DNA from: Actinobacteria bacterium IMCC19121
GTDB lineage: Bacteria > Actinomycetota > Actinomycetes > Nanopelagicales > Nanopelagicaceae
Reading direction: 5' to 3'
Assembly: GCA_002284895.1 (NCBI GenBank)
Contig: CP015605.1
Span: forward strand, 1,178,001 to 1,242,000
Length of the DNA stretch: 64,000 bases
The first letter of the stretch is position 1. Every line of letters starts with the position of its first letter. The notes beneath the pieces are model-generated. The model was not told where the DNA came from. It saw nothing but the letters and a program-made list of their open reading frames with translations, and searched no databases. A program made the translations under genes and the position numbers. Below are positions 33,699 to 44,222 of the stretch, one piece after another.

Positions 33699-35189
33699 TT
33701 ATTCCCCCCTCACCTGCACCTTTTCTATCGCCGCAGCCAGTGTTTCATCCACTCGGGCGTGAATAGCAGTTCCAGCCTCTACATACACCTCAGAAAAGAT
33801 TTCTCCCCGTTCATGAATCTCATGAACCAAGTCTCCTCGCTCATATGGAATCACTGCATTGATTTCAACGGAGGGCCTTGGCAATGAACGTTCAATTGCA
33901 TACACAAGACCCTCAATGCCAAAGCCAGTTCTCACTGAAAATGCGTAGCTGTTTGGTTCTTTCCGCAAAATTTCCATGACAACTTCAGGATTTGCAACAT
34001 CTACTTTGTTAATCGCAATGATTTCAGGGATATCTCCCCCACCAATTTCTGCAATTACTTCGCGAACTGCTCGAATCTGTTCAAATGGATCTGGGTGAGA
34101 TCCATCGACAACATGCACGATGACATCAGAGCCAGAGACCTCTTCTAATGTTGATTTGAAAGCATCGATGAGTTGGTGAGGCAGATGGCGAACGAATCCC
34201 ACCGTGTCGCTTAATGTGTAAACACGACCATCGCTGGTTTGAGATTTACGAACTGTTGGATCCAGTGTGGCAAAGAGTGCATTCTCGACCAGAACACCTG
34301 CATCGGTGAGTCGATTAAGTAGTGAGGATTTACCAGCATTGGTATATCCGGCAATTGCAACAGAAGGAATATTAAAGCGTTTGCGCTCTTGTCGCTTTGT
34401 ATCACGAGAAACTTTCATCTCAGCAATCTCTTTGCGCAGCTTTGCCATCTTGTCACGGATTTTGCGTCGATCTGTTTCAATCTTTGTTTCACCTGGACCA
34501 CGTCCACCAATACCGGCACCACCCGCTGCACGTCCACCTGCCTGGCGCGAAAGGGAATCACCCCAACCACGAAGTCGTGGCAATAGATATGCAATTTGTG
34601 CCAGCTCAACTTGCGCCTTACCTTCTTTACTCTTTGCGTGCTGAGCGAAAATATCTAGAATCAAAGCAGTTCGATCTACAACCTTCACCTTGATTTTCTC
34701 TTCTAACTGTCGAAGCTGTGAAGGTGAGAGTTCACCATCACAAATCACGGTGTCAGCACCAGTTGCAACAACAATTTGCTTAAGCTCTGCAACTTTTCCA
34801 GATCCAATATAAGTCGCAGGATCTGGTTTATCGCGACGTTGAATAATTCCTTCCATTACTTCTGAGCCTGCAGTTTCAGCCAGGGCTTTGAGTTCGGCTA
34901 AAGAATTCTCAGCCATCTCTGATGTGCCCTCGGTCCACACACCTACTAAAACAACTTTTTCAAGTTGTAACTCACGATTTTCAACCTCAGTAATATCTTG
35001 AAGTTGCGTTGAAAAACCTTTTACGCGTCTTAATGAATGACGCTCTGAAAGTTCCTGAGTTGGATCTACTAACTCATCCTCATCGCTGGCATCGTATTCA
35101 GCGGCAACTCGAGCGCTTTCAGCGAGTAGAGCTTCAAACTCATCATCAAAGTCTTTATCAGGCAAGTAAAAACTCCGAGATATCCACAT
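33699..35189 (-). CDS. hflX: GTPase HflX
   Basis: A 496-residue ribosome-associated GTPase that rescues stalled or heat-damaged ribosomes. The glycine-rich HflX N-domain spans about 95-225, followed by a basic helical linker and the G domain: G1 GYTNAGKSSLLNRL, G3 DTVGFVRHLPHQL, G4 NKVD. The start is uncertain: ATG 35189 overlaps dapF by 32 bases, whereas TTG 35165 has GGAG seven bases upstream and overlaps by eight. It is read from the miaB-miaA-dapF transcript. Confidence 0.92.
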   Translation of the reverse strand: MWISRSFYLPDKDFDDEFEALLAESARVAAEYDASDEDELVDPTQELSERHSLRRVKGFSTQLQDITEVENRELQLEKVVLVGVWTEGTSEMAENSLAELKALAETAGSEVMEGIIQRRDKPDPATYIGSGKVAELKQIVVATGADTVICDGELSPSQLRQLEEKIKVKVVDRTALILDIFAQHAKSKEGKAQVELAQIAYLLPRLRGWGDSLSRQAGGRAAGGAGIGGRGPGETKIETDRRKIRDKMAKLRKEIAEMKVSRDTKRQERKRFNIPSVAIAGYTNAGKSSLLNRLTDAGVLVENALFATLDPTVRKSQTSDGRVYTLSDTVGFVRHLPHQLIDAFKSTLEEVSGSDVIVHVVDGSHPDPFEQIRAVREVIAEIGGGDIPEIIAINKVDVANPEVVMEILRKEPNSYAFSVRTGFGIEGLVYAIERSLPRPSVEINAVIPYERGDLVHEIHERGEIFSEVYVEAGTAIHARVDETLAAAIEKVQVRGE

Positions 35190-35961
35190 CTTTCACCAGA
35201 ACTGCAGGACCAATTAGTGTTGCATTGGAATGTCCATCAATAGAAACTTCTAGACGTCCTCCTGGTGGATTAATCACCCAATGCGCAGGAAGTCGTTCTT
35301 TTGTGTGGAGAGATGCAGCAAGAGCAACAGCACATGTTCCCGTTCCACAAGAGCGTGTTTCACCGCTGCCTCTTTCAAAAACGCGCATTGTTACTTCGTG
35401 GTCTCCTGTTATCTGAACGAATTCAACATTGACACCTTCAGGATATGTGTCTTTAGGTCTAACAATAGGAGCCTCATCTAAGGCGCCCACTTGATTAATG
35501 TCGTCAACGAATACAACTGCATGCGGATTGCCAACATTAATGTTGTAGCCATTCCAAATATGTCCGTTATTTGCTGCGGTAATTGCGATCTCTTCATCAG
35601 TAACTTTTCCCATGTTCACTGAGATATCCCCTGACATCGGAACACGCAAATGCTTAATTCCATCACGCGTATTGATTCCAAAAATACCTTCAGGCACATG
35701 GCCACGTTCCACTAAATACCTGGCCATCACTCTAATTCCGTTGCCACACATCTCAGCTAGTGAACCATCGGCATTGCGATAATCCATAAACCACTTCTCA
35801 TCGCGTTTAATTATTCGTATTAATCCATCTGCACCAATTCCAGTTTGGCGATTGCAAATGGCAGCGGTTTGGGCAGTAGTAATTGAGTGTTCATCTTGAG
35901 GGTCGAAAACGAGTACAAAATCATTCTCGGTGCCATGTCCATACGTTGCAATCATTGCCAT
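35158..35961 (-). CDS. dapF: diaminopimelate epimerase
   Basis: A 267-residue cofactor-free epimerase making meso-diaminopimelate for lysine and peptidoglycan. The two catalytic cysteines lie in LAEMCGNGIRVMARY and ETRSCGTGTCAVALAAS, a thiol pair acting as base and acid. The ATG at 35961 overlaps the TGA of miaA (TGATG), giving the usual start close to GHGTENDF. The product fits with the NlpC/P60 enzyme, which cleaves next to diaminopimelate. Confidence 0.94.
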   Translation of the reverse strand: MAMIATYGHGTENDFVLVFDPQDEHSITTAQTAAICNRQTGIGADGLIRIIKRDEKWFMDYRNADGSLAEMCGNGIRVMARYLVERGHVPEGIFGINTRDGIKHLRVPMSGDISVNMGKVTDEEIAITAANNGHIWNGYNINVGNPHAVVFVDDINQVGALDEAPIVRPKDTYPEGVNVEFVQITGDHEVTMRVFERGSGETRSCGTGTCAVALAASLHTKERLPAHWVINPPGGRLEVSIDGHSNATLIGPAVLVKDVDISEFLLA

Positions 35962-36866
35962 CAGTTTATCTTCTCTAGATGTTGCAACACTGTTTCTAGA
36001 CGTGGCTGAGCTTGTGATATCCATTTGATTCGATCATCGCGCGAAAACCAAGTCTCTTGACGGCGGGCGTACTGGCGCGTGGCCCGCTTTGTGTCTTCTT
36101 TTGCTTCTTCTTCACTCAATAGCCCATTCTTAAAAGCAATAAGCTGTGAATAACCCAAAGCTAACTGTGCTGTGCGACCTGAAGTAATTCCATTCTTGAG
36201 CAACTGCTCTACTTCCTCCACAAAACCTAACTCCCACATTCGATCAACACGCGCACTAATCTGCTCACTTAAGTGATCCCGGTCCATCACTAATCCGAAC
36301 TGGACTGCATTGGGATAGCGGGTGCTGGCCTCACGTGGCAGATTGGCCGTAAAAGGTTTACCAGTAATTGCAATAACTTCTAGTGCACGTATGACACGGC
36401 GAGAATTAGCGCGATCAATGGCAATGGCAGCTGCTGGATCAAGTTTTTCTAAGCGCTCAAACAGAGCATTCAAACCAATAGTTGCTAATTCAAGTTCCAA
36501 AGATGCCCGCACCACTGGGTCTGTATCTGGAAAGTTCAGATCATCAAGAATCGCCTTTATATAGAGTCCAGTTCCACCAACAACGATGACATCTTTGCCC
36601 CGGCTATGAATCTCACTGACTGCATTGCGGGCTTGTTCTTGATACCAAGCAACTGTTGAATCTTGTGTAACTTCCAAGACATCGAGCATATGGTGGGCAA
36701 TTCCTGCTCGCTCACTTACAGGAAGTTTTGCAGTACCAATATCCATACCTTTATAAATCTGCATTGAGTCAGCATTGATAATTTCAGCGCCTAAGTGTTG
36801 AGCCAGTGAGATTGCTAATTCGCTCTTGCCAGTTGCAGTTGCACCACAAATAACTATCAACTTCAT
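35961..36866 (-). CDS. miaA: tRNA dimethylallyltransferase
   Basis: A 301-residue enzyme that adds an isopentenyl group to A37 of tRNAs reading codons starting with U, using dimethylallyl diphosphate from the MEP pathway. The P-loop [14 protein letters not shown] is at residues 8-21. The active-site Asp and Thr and the [16 protein letters not shown] region (about 31-46) follow. It overlaps miaB upstream (ATGA) and dapF downstream. Its product is the substrate of MiaB. Confidence 0.95.
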   Translation of the reverse strand: MKLIVICGATATGKSELAISLAQHLGAEIINADSMQIYKGMDIGTAKLPVSERAGIAHHMLDVLEVTQDSTVAWYQEQARNAVSEIHSRGKDVIVVGGTGLYIKAILDDLNFPDTDPVVRASLELELATIGLNALFERLEKLDPAAAIAIDRANSRRVIRALEVIAITGKPFTANLPREASTRYPNAVQFGLVMDRDHLSEQISARVDRMWELGFVEEVEQLLKNGITSGRTAQLALGYSQLIAFKNGLLSEEEAKEDTKRATRQYARRQETWFSRDDRIKWISQAQPRLETVLQHLEKIN

Positions 36867-38284
36867 GCTTTTAACGTCGGCATTCCTAGTAATGTCGCTG
36901 AGCTCTTCTTCTCTGCAATACGGGCTGCGTGGGCATCTCCTCCACGTGTTGCTCTAACTTTGCCCGGAGTACCAATTAAGTAGTGTGCCGAAGCTTGCGT
37001 AATTGATACCTCAACCTCATCACCTGGGCGTGCTTCGATGCTGTTTGAGAAATGTACTAATCTGAAATCTTCGCTGCGCCCAGTCATGCGCGCCTGTGCT
37101 TCATCTCTGCGGCCTTCGTAGTCCCCCACTAATACTTTGAATTCTTTGCCCACTGCTTCTTGATTAACAGAAAGTGAAATAGCTTGTTGATGATTGTGTA
37201 AACGCGTATAGCGCTCACCAACTACTTCTGGCGAAATTTGATCTGGCATTGATGCAGCTGGCGTTCCAGGACGCTTTGAATACTGATAGGTGTATGCCGC
37301 CGCAAATCGCGCCTCTGAACAAAGATCCATTGTGGCTTGGAAATCACTTTCGGTCTCACCCGGGAAACCGACGATGATGTCAGTTGTAATTGCTGCATGT
37401 GGCATTGCCGTGCGAACTCGTTCAATAATTCCTAAATACCTATCTGTTCTATAAGAGCGACGCATCGCCTGCAATATTGAATTAGATCCTGACTGAAGCG
37501 GCATATGAAGATGAGGCATGACGTTGGCAGTTGTTGCCATAGCTTCAATTACATCATCAGTGAAATCACGTGGGTGCGGAGACATGAAACGCACTCGCTC
37601 TAATCCATCGATTGTGCCGCATTCCTTTAGAAGATTTGCGAATGCACTTCTATCTCCAAAATCCACCCCATAGGCATTCACATTTTGGCCCAGCAATGTA
37701 ATTTCAATAACGCCTTGATCAACTAAGGCTCGAACTTCATTCAAAATCTCTTTAGCACTACGGTCTTTTTCAATACCACGCAGAGTTGGAACAATACAAA
37801 AAGTGCAGGTGTTATTACACCCAACCGAGACTGATACCCACGATGAGAAAGCTGATAAGCGTCGTGCGGGAAGAGTTGATGGGAAATGTTCCAGAGATTC
37901 TAGGATCTCTATTTGAGACTCTTCTTCGATTCGAGCGCGCTCAAGTAAGACTGGAAGTGAACCAACATTGTGAGTACCAAAGACCACATCGACATATGGA
38001 GCCTTCTTCAAAATTGTTGCCTGATCTTTTTGGGCCAAGCATCCCCCCACTGCAATCTGCATTTGTGGGTTTGCTTTTTTGATTGGCGCTAAGAAAGACA
38101 GGTTCCCATACAATTTATTGTCTGCATTTTCGCGCACTGCACAAGTATTGAAAACAACAATGTCTGCTTGTGACCCAGGCTCAACAGGTATAAATCCTGC
38201 TTCATCGAGTAATCCGGCGATGCGTTCAGAGTCATGCACGTTCATCTGGCAGCCATAAGTTTCAACTGCATAGGTGCGACTCAT
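36863..38284 (-). CDS. miaB: tRNA-2-methylthio-N6-dimethylallyladenosine synthase
   Basis: A 473-residue radical-SAM methylthiotransferase acting on tRNA position 37. Three domains are visible: UPF0004 ([14 protein letters not shown], about 7-20, with two further Cys), radical SAM ([12 protein letters not shown], with the CxxxCxxC cluster motif) and a C-terminal TRAM domain (about 375-440). Its start is supported by a TANNNT hexamer six bases upstream. First gene of the miaB-miaA-dapF-hflX operon. Confidence 0.95.
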   Translation of the reverse strand: MSRTYAVETYGCQMNVHDSERIAGLLDEAGFIPVEPGSQADIVVFNTCAVRENADNKLYGNLSFLAPIKKANPQMQIAVGGCLAQKDQATILKKAPYVDVVFGTHNVGSLPVLLERARIEEESQIEILESLEHFPSTLPARRLSAFSSWVSVSVGCNNTCTFCIVPTLRGIEKDRSAKEILNEVRALVDQGVIEITLLGQNVNAYGVDFGDRSAFANLLKECGTIDGLERVRFMSPHPRDFTDDVIEAMATTANVMPHLHMPLQSGSNSILQAMRRSYRTDRYLGIIERVRTAMPHAAITTDIIVGFPGETESDFQATMDLCSEARFAAAYTYQYSKRPGTPAASMPDQISPEVVGERYTRLHNHQQAISLSVNQEAVGKEFKVLVGDYEGRRDEAQARMTGRSEDFRLVHFSNSIEARPGDEVEVSITQASAHYLIGTPGKVRATRGGDAHAARIAEKKSSATLLGMPTLKA

Positions 38285-38290
38285 GCACCT

Positions 38291-38296
38291 ATCGTA
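38291..38296 (-). promoter_or_regulatory. -10 hexamer, leaderless promoter of miaB-miaA-dapF-hflX
   Basis: TACGAT, then 6 bases, then the ATG at 38284 on the minus strand. Confidence 0.55.
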
Positions 38297-38306
38297 ATGG
38301 GGGAAA

Positions 38307-39047
38307 TTAGAGGTTGATTACGTCAATCTCAAAAGTTGAACGGTTCACGATGGCGGCATGGTGATTTTCTAAGGTGTGCCAGCCTGGTTGGTTCCACCCA
38401 CTAGAAGCAAAGAGAACCCCATCGGGATTTTTCTTGTATTTGATGACGTAATAATCATCAGGTGCCCATTCTGGTTTCTTGTCAGAATTGTGCTCGCTAC
38501 CAACAACAAAGCTCTCTTTATTCATCAACATAAAATTCAAAGAAGTTGTCTTGCCATGTTCTTTGATAATCGCAAGAGTTGTCTTGATTCCATCGGACAA
38601 ACCTAGTTTTTCGATTTGTGTCATCATCAGATAGAAATAGCGCTCACTATCGGTATCACCAACGATTAATTTCTTGAATTTTTCATCAATAAAGTCGGCG
38701 AAAGAATCTGGAGGAAAAATAGATCCGTTATGGATAAATGAGTAATCTCCATAAACAAATGGATGCGTATTGTTCTCACTAATAGATAAGCCTTTAGTCG
38801 CCCAGCGCAAGTGTAGAAGTGCGCCATCGGCGCTGTTATCAGTAATAATCTTTTGAAAAGTTGCACTCTCAGCGGCAGCCTCTACTTTTTTCTCTAGCAC
38901 CGCATGTGCATGCTGTCTATCATTTGTTGAGATTCCCCAGCCATCACAGTGGACTGATGACAGGGCGATGAATTCTTCGAAATCTTTGCCCACTTGTGCG
39001 GGAAATGAGGATTCTGCCTGCGACACGTAGCCCATTAGACGGCACAT
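38307..39047 (-). CDS. class II glutamine amidotransferase (Ntn hydrolase)
   Basis: A 246-residue single-domain glutaminase of the YafJ/EgtC-like group. After Met removal the chain would begin with the nucleophile Cys2 (MCRLMGYV), so ATG 39047 is the start. LHLRWATKG (Arg) and [18 protein letters not shown] (Asn/Gly oxyanion motif) are present. These enzymes cut glutamine or gamma-glutamyl compounds such as the mycobacterial ergothioneine precursor. It diverges from the APC permease and lies at the edge of a nitrogen cluster, but the substrate is unknown. Confidence 0.85.
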   Translation of the reverse strand: MCRLMGYVSQAESSFPAQVGKDFEEFIALSSVHCDGWGISTNDRQHAHAVLEKKVEAAAESATFQKIITDNSADGALLHLRWATKGLSISENNTHPFVYGDYSFIHNGSIFPPDSFADFIDEKFKKLIVGDTDSERYFYLMMTQIEKLGLSDGIKTTLAIIKEHGKTTSLNFMLMNKESFVVGSEHNSDKKPEWAPDDYYVIKYKKNPDGVLFASSGWNQPGWHTLENHHAAIVNRSTFEIDVINL

Positions 39048-39125
39048 TTTTGAGAAAACCCCTTCCTTTTCGGTCACACTGTGGAGTAGAAAGATTACCC
39101 CAAATGGCTCAAGGAGGAGAACATC

Positions 39126-40661
39126 TTGGCACTTACAGACGAACAACGCTTAAATGAACTCGGTTATAAGCAAGAACTTAACCGAACATGGAGTTCATTC
39201 TCGAACTTCGCGATCTCATTCTCAATCATTTCAATTCTCGCAGGTTGTTTCACAACATTTGCGCAGGCTTGGAATAATGGTGGTCCGGTTGCAATTTCAA
39301 TCGGCTGGCCACTCATCTCACTTTTCATTTTGGTCATCGGCTTTTGTATGTCAGAACTTGCTTCTGCATATCCAACATCAGGTGGTATCTACTGGTGGTC
39401 ATCAAAGCTAGGTGGAGCTAAAGCTGGTTTCTACACTGGTTGGCTCAATCTGATTGGTCTAGTTTCTGTAACAGCATCTGTGGGTTACGGAGTGACTGGA
39501 TTTATCAATAACCTCATTGGTTTGTATTCACCGTCCTATGCGACAAGCTTTATGGGTGGAGATTACATCAAACAGCAGTTCGTACTTTTCCTTGTTGTGA
39601 TTGCTTTCGCTACGTTAGTAAATGTTTACAGTGGTCCCCTACTAGCCATGTTTAATAACATTTCAGTTTGGTGGCACGTATTTGGCGCCGCACTCATCGT
39701 TGGAATTCTGATTTTTGGCACTGATAAGCATCAATCACTCAACTGGATGTTCACTACACAAGTGAATAACTCAGGCTTTGGTGATAACACCTACTGGTAT
39801 TTTGTCCTACCACTTGGGTTCTTGCTCACTCAGTACACAATTACTGGTTTTGATGCCTCTGCGCACCTTTCAGAGGAAACACACAGTGCACACCTCGCAG
39901 CAGCTAAGGGCATCTGGAAGTCAATCGCGTACTCAGCAATTGGTGGATACATCCTATTGATGGCATTTCTCTATGTTGCAACTAATACTGATTACATCAA
40001 TTCATTTGATCCAGCTGTAAACCCTTACGGCGGCGGTTCAATCATTGCGTTGCTATATAGCGCACTCGGTGGAGGCGCATCATTTAAGTTGATTATGCTC
40101 ATTACCACCGTCGGTCAAATCTTCTGTGTTACAGCTTGCTTAACTTCATGTTCACGCATGATGTTCGCATTCTCACGCGATGGTGCTGTACCCGGAGGAA
40201 ATCTTTGGAAGAAAGTTAACAAGCATCATGTTCCTCAGAATGCAGTGCTTGCATCTGCCGTAGCAGGAATTGTGATGACTCTTCCAGCGCTTTGGAAATC
40301 ACCAACTGGTGCTCCAACTGCTTTCTATGCCGTTGTATCTGTTTGTGTAATTTCTCTTTACTTAGCATTCCTAATTCCAATCTACCTACGTCTAAAAGCT
40401 GGCGATAGGTTCAAGGTTGGCGAATGGAACCTAGGATCTAAGTACAAGTGGATGTGCACGGTTGCAGTTGCCGAAATTGCAATTATTTCGGTCTACTTCG
40501 TACTTCCATTCTCACCAGCTGGAACTCCAGGAAATGCAGATTTCACTTGGACTGCAGTTAACTACGCGCCAATCATCACAGGTGGCGCGCTAGTTATTCT
40601 CACAATCTGGTGGAACCTATCTGCTAAGAAGTGGTACACAGGACCACGAACTAACCTATAA
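39126..40661 (+). CDS. APC-family amino-acid/amine permease
   Basis: A 511-residue membrane protein with about 12-14 helices in the amino-acid-polyamine-organocation family, closest in feel to the amino-acid/choline group (GIYWWSSKLGGAKAG, GFDASAHLSEET). The start is TTG at 39126, supported by a strong AAGGAGG eight bases upstream; no ATG or GTG fits. Genes for a glutamine-synthetase-like ligase and aldehyde dehydrogenase follow on the same strand, which suggests import of an amine, polyamine or GABA. A strong terminator ends the unit. Confidence 0.88.
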   Translation: MALTDEQRLNELGYKQELNRTWSSFSNFAISFSIISILAGCFTTFAQAWNNGGPVAISIGWPLISLFILVIGFCMSELASAYPTSGGIYWWSSKLGGAKAGFYTGWLNLIGLVSVTASVGYGVTGFINNLIGLYSPSYATSFMGGDYIKQQFVLFLVVIAFATLVNVYSGPLLAMFNNISVWWHVFGAALIVGILIFGTDKHQSLNWMFTTQVNNSGFGDNTYWYFVLPLGFLLTQYTITGFDASAHLSEETHSAHLAAAKGIWKSIAYSAIGGYILLMAFLYVATNTDYINSFDPAVNPYGGGSIIALLYSALGGGASFKLIMLITTVGQIFCVTACLTSCSRMMFAFSRDGAVPGGNLWKKVNKHHVPQNAVLASAVAGIVMTLPALWKSPTGAPTAFYAVVSVCVISLYLAFLIPIYLRLKAGDRFKVGEWNLGSKYKWMCTVAVAEIAIISVYFVLPFSPAGTPGNADFTWTAVNYAPIITGGALVILTIWWNLSAKKWYTGPRTNL

Positions 40662-40680
40662 AAGAGTTATAACTCTCATA

Positions 40681-40715
40681 AATCCCCCCGCACACAAAGT
40701 GCGGGGGGATTTTTT
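40681..40715 (+). terminator. Rho-independent terminator after the APC permease
   Basis: A 13-bp stem AATCCCCCCGCAC / GTGCGGGGGGATT with a five-base loop, followed by a T-tract. Confidence 0.93.
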
Positions 40716-40743
40716 AACCCTAGATTTTAGTGGCGTAAATCGT

Positions 40744-40749
40744 TAGGCT
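40744..40749 (+). promoter_or_regulatory. -10 hexamer, leaderless promoter of the glutamine-synthetase-like gene
   Basis: TAGGCT, then 7 bases, then the ATG at 40757. Confidence 0.6.
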
Positions 40750-40756
40750 ATCGGGC

Positions 40757-42115
40757 ATGACATCAATGACGATTGCTGACTTAACAGCCAAGATCAAGAG
40801 CGGTGAAGTAGATACCGTCGTAGTAGCAATGACCGATATGCAAGGGCGCTTAACAGGCAAGCGCATCCATGGAACTTTCTTCTTAGATGAGGTGCTCAAG
40901 CACGGTACTGAAGGTTGCAACTATCTTCTTGCAGTCGATGTCGATATGAATACTGTTGATGGATATGAGATGTCCTCATGGGAGCGCGGTTACAGCGACT
41001 TTGCATTGGTTCCAGATATGGACACATTGCGCATGATTGATTGGCAAGAGGGCGCAGCACTTGTGTTAGCCGACGTGCAATGGCTAGATCACACAGATGT
41101 TGTCGCCTCTCCTCGCCAGATCTTGCGCAAGCAAGTCAAAGCTCTCAAGGATGCTGGCATGGAAGCAATGTGTGGCACTGAGCTTGAGTTCGTCGTCTAC
41201 AAGGACACATATGAAGAGGCATGGAACAAGGGCTATAAGAATCTAATTCCTGTAAATCAATACAACGTCGATTATTCGATTTTAGGTGGATCACGCATTG
41301 AGCCGCTTTTGCGCAGAATCCGTTTGTCTATGGCAAAAGCTGGAATGACTGTTGAGTCTGTTAAGGGTGAATGTAACTTTGGCCAGCATGAAATTGCCTT
41401 TAAGTACTCTGATGCCCTTTCAAATTGCGATAACCACGTTATTTACAAGAACGGTGCTAAAGAGATTGCCGCACAAGATGGCTATGCACTTACATTTATG
41501 GCCAAGCCAAATGAAAAAGAAGGTAACTCTTCACACATTCACCTTTCATTCCGTGGGCTAGATGGTTCCATGGTTATGGCTGATGATTCAGATAAAGAGC
41601 AGGGCTTAAGTGATCTTGGGCGTCAGTTCATTGCGGGACAAATTGCGCATATGCGCGAGATGTCTTTGCTCTTTGCTCCCAATATCAACTCTTATAAGCG
41701 CTATGTGCCAGGCTCATTTGCCCCAACAGCTATCCGCTGGGGCCGAGATAACCGCACATGCGCCCTTCGCTTAGTTGGAAAGGGTGCAAGTCTTCGCCTT
41801 GAAAACCGTGTTGCAGGTGGAGATGTAAATCCATATTTAGCTGTTTCTGGAATCATCGCTGCAGGCCTTGATGGAATTAAGAACAAGATGGTTTTAGAAC
41901 CAGCTTTCACAGGAAATGCTTACGCCTCAGATTCACAGCGTGTTCCTTCATCAATGAATGAATCACTTGCACTGTGGGAGGGCTCTGCTTGGGTTAAGGA
42001 AACTTTTGGCGCTGAGGTTCAAGCTCACTATGCAAACATGGCCAAGATTGAAATTGCAGCTTATGGCAAAGCAATCACCGATTGGGAATTAGTCCGCAAC
42101 TTCGAAAGGTTCTAA
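40757..42115 (+). CDS. glutamine synthetase-family ligase (gamma-glutamyl-amine synthetase-like)
   Basis: A 452-residue enzyme with the GS fold: an N-terminal beta-grasp domain (about 15-105, with VVAMTDMQGRLTGKR) and a C-terminal catalytic barrel (GTELEFVVY, KGECNFGQHEIAFKYSDAL, NSSHIHLSFR, NRTCALRLVG). Unlike true GlnA, the family of PuuA/GlnA3/GlnA4 ligases joins glutamate to polyamines, ethanolamine or other amines. Next-door permease, aldehyde dehydrogenase and amidotransferase point the same way. It does not carry an obvious adenylylation Tyr in the usual place. Ammonium as the substrate cannot be excluded from sequence alone. Confidence 0.85.
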   Translation: MTSMTIADLTAKIKSGEVDTVVVAMTDMQGRLTGKRIHGTFFLDEVLKHGTEGCNYLLAVDVDMNTVDGYEMSSWERGYSDFALVPDMDTLRMIDWQEGAALVLADVQWLDHTDVVASPRQILRKQVKALKDAGMEAMCGTELEFVVYKDTYEEAWNKGYKNLIPVNQYNVDYSILGGSRIEPLLRRIRLSMAKAGMTVESVKGECNFGQHEIAFKYSDALSNCDNHVIYKNGAKEIAAQDGYALTFMAKPNEKEGNSSHIHLSFRGLDGSMVMADDSDKEQGLSDLGRQFIAGQIAHMREMSLLFAPNINSYKRYVPGSFAPTAIRWGRDNRTCALRLVGKGASLRLENRVAGGDVNPYLAVSGIIAAGLDGIKNKMVLEPAFTGNAYASDSQRVPSSMNESLALWEGSAWVKETFGAEVQAHYANMAKIEIAAYGKAITDWELVRNFERF

Positions 42116-42121
42116 ATAACC

Positions 42122-43480
42122 GTGTCCACTTCATATGATGTAATCAACCCTGCCACCGAACAGATTGTTAAGAATGTTCCTCATTTAGATTTGGAACAAA
42201 CTGATGCAATCATTGCAAAGGCAGCTAAAGCTTTTGAAACGTGGAAGAACGTCACCCCTGGTGAGCGCGCCCGTTTGCTTCGTGCTTTCTCACAAGTGGT
42301 AACCGATCACCGTGAAGAATTGGCGCAGTTAGAAATCACTAACGCTGGCCACACACGAGGCAATGCACTCTGGGAAGCAGACAATGTTGCAAATACATTG
42401 ATGTATTACTCAGCAGCCCCAGAGCGCTTATTCGGTAAGCAAATTCCGGTTCCAGGTGGAGTAGATATAACTTTTAAAGAGCCTTTAGGCGTTGTTGGAA
42501 TTATCGTTCCTTGGAACTTTCCTATGCCAATTGCTGGTTGGGGCTTTGCTCCAGCGCTAGCTGCTGGAAATACGGTCGTTCTAAAACCTGCTGAATACAC
42601 ACCGCTAACAGCTATTCGCCTTGGCGAACTTGCATTGCTTGCCGGAATTCCTGAAGGTGTTCTCAACATTCTGCCCGGCAAAGGCAGCGTTGTTGGTAAT
42701 CGCTTTGTTACACATCCACTAGTTCGAAAAGTTGGCTTCACAGGCTCAACTGAAGTTGGTAAGCAGATCATGGCTGGATGCGCCGATCAGGTGAAGCGCG
42801 TGACTCTTGAGCTGGGTGGCAAGAGTGCCAACATCATCTTTGCTGATGCAGATATTGAAAAAGCGGCTGCTGGAGCACCTGGCGCAGTCTTTGATAATGC
42901 TGGCCAAGATTGCTGTGCTCGTTCACGAATTCTTGTGCAAAAGTCGGCATTCGATAAGTTCATGGAGCACTTCGAAGTTGCGGTTAAGAAGTTCCGCTGC
43001 GAAGATCCAAATCTTGCTACTGCTGAAATGGGACCACTGATTTCTAAAAAGCAGTTTGATGTCGTTGAGTCTTATCTCGATGAAAAAATCGCTTTCCAAG
43101 GTTCAGCACCGTCGGGGCCTGGATATTGGATGCCACCCACTGTTTTGCTTCCTAAGAATGCTCAAGCTAAGTCATGGCGGGAAGAGATCTTCGGCCCTGT
43201 TGTCTCGGTTTTAACTTTTGAAGATGAAGCTGAAGGCATCAAAATGGCAAACGACAGTGACTATGGATTATCTGGTTCTATCTGGACGCGCGATGTTGGA
43301 AGAGCGCTTCGTGTTTCTCGTGCTATTGAATCAGGCGCACTATCTGTGAATTCAAATTCTTCAGTACGTTTCTGGACGCCATTCGGTGGATTCAAGCAAT
43401 CAGGTCTTGGACGCGGTTTAGGCCCAGATGCAGTTGATTCTTACACAGAGTTAAAGAACGTATTTATCTCTAACGATTAA
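42122..43480 (+). CDS. aldehyde dehydrogenase family protein
   Basis: A 452-residue NAD(P)-dependent enzyme. The cofactor motifs [17 protein letters not shown] (about 122-138) and [10 protein letters not shown] (about 200-209) are present, the general base Glu lies in [10 protein letters not shown], and the catalytic Cys in [22 protein letters not shown] completes the signature. It would oxidise gamma-glutamyl-aminobutyraldehyde or a similar aldehyde if the cluster is Puu-like. The GTG start comes six bases after the ligase stop. Its TAA abuts the stop codon of the convergent amidotransferase. Confidence 0.92.
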   Translation: MSTSYDVINPATEQIVKNVPHLDLEQTDAIIAKAAKAFETWKNVTPGERARLLRAFSQVVTDHREELAQLEITNAGHTRGNALWEADNVANTLMYYSAAPERLFGKQIPVPGGVDITFKEPLGVVGIIVPWNFPMPIAGWGFAPALAAGNTVVLKPAEYTPLTAIRLGELALLAGIPEGVLNILPGKGSVVGNRFVTHPLVRKVGFTGSTEVGKQIMAGCADQVKRVTLELGGKSANIIFADADIEKAAAGAPGAVFDNAGQDCCARSRILVQKSAFDKFMEHFEVAVKKFRCEDPNLATAEMGPLISKKQFDVVESYLDEKIAFQGSAPSGPGYWMPPTVLLPKNAQAKSWREEIFGPVVSVLTFEDEAEGIKMANDSDYGLSGSIWTRDVGRALRVSRAIESGALSVNSNSSVRFWTPFGGFKQSGLGRGLGPDAVDSYTELKNVFISND

Positions 43481-44209
43481 CTAGATTGTGCGGATTGGCG
43501 CGGTTGCGATGCGATCAAGAAATTGATCAACTAAATCGTAACCGCGCTGATTGCTTTCGGCCTCTAATTTTCTAGTCTCTGCGCGCAGCTGATCCACAAC
43601 CACTCCCTCAGACTCAACTTCGGCGCATCCACCATCCATTGCAAGCCACATATCTAAAACTTCAGAATCAATCTCTGGATGAAACTGCAGGCCTAATGTG
43701 CGACCGAAGTGATATGCCTGGGGACATAGTTCAGTTCGGGCAATCTCTGTCGCTCCAGGTGGAACAGTGAATCGATCCCAGTGATATTGAAACCAAGGTC
43801 CCTTAGGGATAAAACTTTCATCATCGCTATCTACTTCATACCAACCGAGTTCTGCATATGGTGAGCGTGAAACAGTTCCACCTAACACACGAGACATGAG
43901 CTGTCCCCCAAAGCAAATGCCTAACACTGGGATTCCAGCGTTATGTACTTCGCGCATTTTTGCTACTTGAGGAATTAACCAGTTACCAATTGCGCCATCA
44001 TCGTAGGCTGCATAGGGGGCACCCATAACTACTACAACATCAAATGAGAGTAAGTCCGGCCATTCTGGAGTGACATTAGGTGCTTTTGCATGTTCTTCAT
44101 CAACGATTATAAATCGAGAAATTTCATAGCCGCGCTTTTCAAACTGCTTCCAGATTGGACCGCCGGCAGAGACGTGGTCATGCTCAATGAAGAGGACGCG
44201 TTTAGACAT
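43481..44209 (-). CDS. class I glutamine amidotransferase
   Basis: A 242-residue Cys-His-Glu amidotransferase. The nucleophile is in GICFGGQLM and the His-Glu pair in LQFHPEID. It resembles stand-alone GMP-synthase-like GATases and could hydrolyse gamma-glutamyl compounds, as PuuD does. ATG 44209 is chosen because TAGTAT stands seven bases upstream, inside the end of the desaturase gene. It is convergent with the aldehyde dehydrogenase. Confidence 0.85.
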   Translation of the reverse strand: MSKRVLFIEHDHVSAGGPIWKQFEKRGYEISRFIIVDEEHAKAPNVTPEWPDLLSFDVVVVMGAPYAAYDDGAIGNWLIPQVAKMREVHNAGIPVLGICFGGQLMSRVLGGTVSRSPYAELGWYEVDSDDESFIPKGPWFQYHWDRFTVPPGATEIARTELCPQAYHFGRTLGLQFHPEIDSEVLDMWLAMDGGCAEVESEGVVVDQLRAETRKLEAESNQRGYDLVDQFLDRIATAPIRTI

Positions 44210-44216
44210 GCGGGCA

Positions 44217-44222
44217 ATACTA
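44217..44222 (-). promoter_or_regulatory. -10 hexamer, leaderless promoter of the class I amidotransferase
   Basis: TAGTAT, then 7 bases, then the ATG at 44209 on the minus strand. It overlaps the desaturase stop codon. Confidence 0.55.
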
